Shown here in pieces: positions 62,405-64,000 of a DNA stretch of 64,000 nt. The notes under the pieces are model-generated. The model saw nothing but the letters and a program-made list of their open reading frames with translations. It did no database searches and was not told the origin of the DNA. Both the position numbers and the translations under genes were made by a program. This stretch comes from SAR324 cluster bacterium. GTDB lineage: Bacteria; SAR324; NAC60-12. Where the stretch lies: NCBI GenBank assembly GCA_015231825.1, contig JADGAV010000002.1:309030-373029 (forward strand), given 5' to 3'. Every line of letters starts with the position of its first letter. Position 1 is the first letter of the stretch.

Positions 62405-62671
62405 TTCAAAACTCCAGAAAAGATTTGTCCTTTTTGAATGGTGGCGTGGAGGAAACAGATTACTTGCTTTATTGAATTGGAAATTCCGTATATCATTTTA
62501 AAATCGATTGAACAACTTGAAAAAGGGAGGGGCATGAGAATGATGTTCCGTGCAGATTTTTGTCGGTTCCGTCGAATAGGCAGAATAAGGGCAGAACAAT
62601 GGGAAAAGAAAAATAAGATCAGGTGACTTTTTGATCTAATTAAATATAAGAATCTTTCATAAGGAATTGAT

Positions 62672-63439
62672 ATGCCAATGAAATTTATTCATTTTACCGA
62701 TATTCACCAGCTGCAGGCTGGTCAATCGCTACATGGACTGAACCCCCATGAACGTTTGCAAGCCTGTCTTGACAGCATTAATCAGTTTCATGATGACGCT
62801 GAGTTTTGCGTGATCACAGGAGATCTTGCGCATCGTGGAGAGGATCATGCCTACCGCCTGCTTCTTGACCAGTTGGATCAGGTCAAAATGCCCTGCCATC
62901 TGGTTATTGGAAACCATGATCACCGAGAGACCTTCAAAAATTGTTGCAAGCATGTGAAATCTGATATTGAAGGATTTGTGCAGTACACTGTGGAGACAAA
63001 CTCCGGTGTATTTGTCATGCTCGATACAGTGACAAAGCCCGGGTCTGACCTTGGAGCATATTGCAAACAGCGGCAGGACTGGTTGCAAAAAACGCTCATA
63101 AAGCATCAAAATGAACCGGTCTTTCTTTTTATGCATCATCCTCCCTTTGAAATTCATATCCCGGCATTCGATAAACCTGCTTTCAACGATAAGAATGCAT
63201 TCAGTGAAATGGTTCACTCTTTCAAAAATATTCGCCATCTTTTTTTCGGACATACCCACAGACCGATTTTCGGGAATTGGCAAGGAATTTCTTTTTCATC
63301 GATGCGCAGCACTAATCATCAGGTTGAACTGAATTTTAAAGAACCATCAGAACTAAAATTTTGTGATGAAAAACCTGAGTATGCCGTGGTTTTTTTGACC
63401 GATGAAAGTGTAGTCATTCATTCACATTCGTACTTGTAG
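62672..63439 (+). CDS. Metallophosphoesterase (CpdA/GpdQ-like)
   Basis: A 255-aa calcineurin-type phosphodiesterase. All metal motifs are present: FTDIHQ (8-13, with an extra Q), GDLAHRG (about 50), GNHDHRE (about 81), MHHPPFE (about 153) and FGHTHRP (about 192). This class includes 3',5'-cyclic AMP phosphodiesterase CpdA and the glycerophosphodiesterase GpdQ. The nearby GDPD gene lies 9 kb away, so a link is speculative. AAGGA precedes the ATG. Confidence 0.88.
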   Translation: MPMKFIHFTDIHQLQAGQSLHGLNPHERLQACLDSINQFHDDAEFCVITGDLAHRGEDHAYRLLLDQLDQVKMPCHLVIGNHDHRETFKNCCKHVKSDIEGFVQYTVETNSGVFVMLDTVTKPGSDLGAYCKQRQDWLQKTLIKHQNEPVFLFMHHPPFEIHIPAFDKPAFNDKNAFSEMVHSFKNIRHLFFGHTHRPIFGNWQGISFSSMRSTNHQVELNFKEPSELKFCDEKPEYAVVFLTDESVVIHSHSYL

Positions 63440-63449
63440 GATTAAAATT

Positions 63450-63608
63450 ATGTTTCTGATAAACATAATAAAAAGTCCAATTTCGGCAAGCAAAAGGATT
63501 TTTGAGAGGTTTGAGTTTAGCTTGAATTCGCTTTCTCCAATGGCTACACTTGCGGTCCGCAAAAATATTCTTTTCAGTTCATTGTTTTCCTTAACAACCA
63601 GATTATGA
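63450..63608 (+). CDS. Possible 52-aa protein coupled to the Nudix gene
   Basis: ATG with AGGA about nine bases upstream, ten bases after the phosphoesterase stop. The frame encodes a hydrophobic, serine-rich peptide (MFLINIIKSPISASKR to FSSLFSLTTRL). Its TGA overlaps the Nudix ATG (ATGA). A frame on the opposite strand is also open, so the coding evidence is modest. Confidence 0.35.
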   Translation: MFLINIIKSPISASKRIFERFEFSLNSLSPMATLAVRKNILFSSLFSLTTRL

Positions 63609-64000
63609 CAATCCATAAACGGAATAAAAGTTATGTGATTTCAGAAACAACAATGCATTCCAGCAAATGGATGGATTCTATTGAAATTTCATATCAAGAT
63701 GCCTCCGGATCAACTCGTCTATGGGAGTGCGTTCATCGGAAAAACCGATCTGATGCTGTGATTATCATTCCTTATCTAGTTCCTTCGGGTAAGTATATCT
63801 TGATCAAGCAATTTCGTCCTCCAGTCAATGCCTACATCCTGGAATTTCCTGCAGGATTGATTGATGCGGGTGAAACACCGGAACAAGCTGCAGTCAGGGA
63901 ACTGAAGGAAGAGACAGGCTACCTGGGCAAGGTTTGTCACACCACACCTCGTTTGTTTACATCTCCCGGCATGTTGTCGGAGGCCTGTTACTTTTCTTTT
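63605..64000 (+). CDS. Nudix hydrolase, ADP-ribose pyrophosphatase-like (3' end outside window)
   Basis: The first 132 codons of a gene that runs off the window. The Nudix box is GLIDAGETPEQAAVRELKEE then TGY (about residues 89-111), matching G-x5-E-x7-RE-x2-EE-x-G. The preceding IKQFRPPVNAYILEFPAG and the following RLFTSPGMLSEACY are typical of ADP-ribose pyrophosphatases. It probably degrades ADP-ribose or a related nucleoside diphosphate, which would fit NAD turnover. Confidence 0.9.
   Translation, partial: MTIHKRNKSYVISETTMHSSKWMDSIEISYQDASGSTRLWECVHRKNRSDAVIIIPYLVPSGKYILIKQFRPPVNAYILEFPAGLIDAGETPEQAAVRELKEETGYLGKVCHTTPRLFTSPGMLSEACYFSF

Noticed and set aside
62438-62626. 62-codon frame, with an internal ATG (62534) behind GGGAGG
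   Set aside because: Arginine-rich, no resemblance to a folded protein, and no conserved context; the ribosome-site-like sequence alone is not enough.
63422-63616. 64-codon leftward frame at the Nudix start
   Set aside because: It overlaps the Nudix start and the rightward 52-codon frame, and lacks a ribosome site.

Overview
The window comes from a Gram-negative bacterium of moderate to low GC. The evidence is an outer-membrane-type protein, the MreBCD/PBP2 elongation operon, a MurU-like sugar nucleotidyltransferase and many periplasmic binding proteins. SelB shows that the genome can use selenocysteine. The mix of a marine-type catabolic island, a class I fumarase, SxtJ/DUF5989 proteins and rSAM/selenodomain-associated transferases would fit a SAR324 or deltaproteobacterial lineage, but that placement is inference. 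There are no tRNA, rRNA, CRISPR, insertion-sequence or phage genes that I can recognise.

Region 1 (1-23286) is the most striking part. Nineteen genes run leftwards from a good sigma70-type promoter (23258-23286), and the partial gene of an IclR-type regulator converges on the far end. Read in transcription order they are: a molybdenum hydroxylase (FAD subunit, then a fused 2Fe-2S/molybdopterin subunit), a 6-hydroxynicotinate reductase homologue, a UPF0280 protein, an 'amino acid synthesis' family (PF06684) protein, a branched-chain-type ABC importer with fused permeases, an acyl-CoA ligase, an alpha/beta hydrolase, a luciferase-like flavin oxidoreductase, an SDR dehydrogenase, an amidase, an enoyl-CoA hydratase, a second PF06684 protein, an enamidase homologue, and the cofactor-maturation trio MocA, XdhC and cysteine desulfurase. 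The first three chemical steps of Eubacterium barkeri nicotinate fermentation (hydroxylation, ring reduction, enamide ring opening) are thus all represented. The later E. barkeri enzymes are not seen and are replaced by CoA-dependent, beta-oxidation-like genes. I read this as a hybrid pathway for nicotinate or a related N-heterocyclic acid.

Region 2 (23422-34019), also leftward, holds a fusion of an NMN-adenylyltransferase-like domain with a PncC/CinA NMN-deamidase domain, an iron-sulfur fumarase, a TerB-like protein, two large unrecognised proteins (539 and 850 aa) and a TPR protein. The last three look like a co-transcribed set of unknown function.

Region 3 (34474-53092) is mostly rightward housekeeping: MurU-like, RsmG, a prepilin-peptidase N-domain without the protease half, a flippase-like membrane protein, SxtJ and a 49-aa DUF5989 protein, a convergent pair of rSAM/selenodomain-associated transferases, a UDG-like protein, Rieske ferredoxin, pterin dehydratase, SelB, MreB-MreC-MreD-PBP2, Maf, an outer-membrane-like protein, AroB, Tmk and a DUF3015 protein. 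Several very short reading frames with ribosome binding sites lie between them.

Region 4 (53245-64000) has a five-gene carbohydrate or glycerophosphodiester uptake operon in ugpBAECQ order. It is followed by a glycosyltransferase, an ACR3 arsenite exporter with an extra loop, an endonuclease/exonuclease/phosphatase-family protein, a metallophosphoesterase and a Nudix hydrolase cut by the window end.
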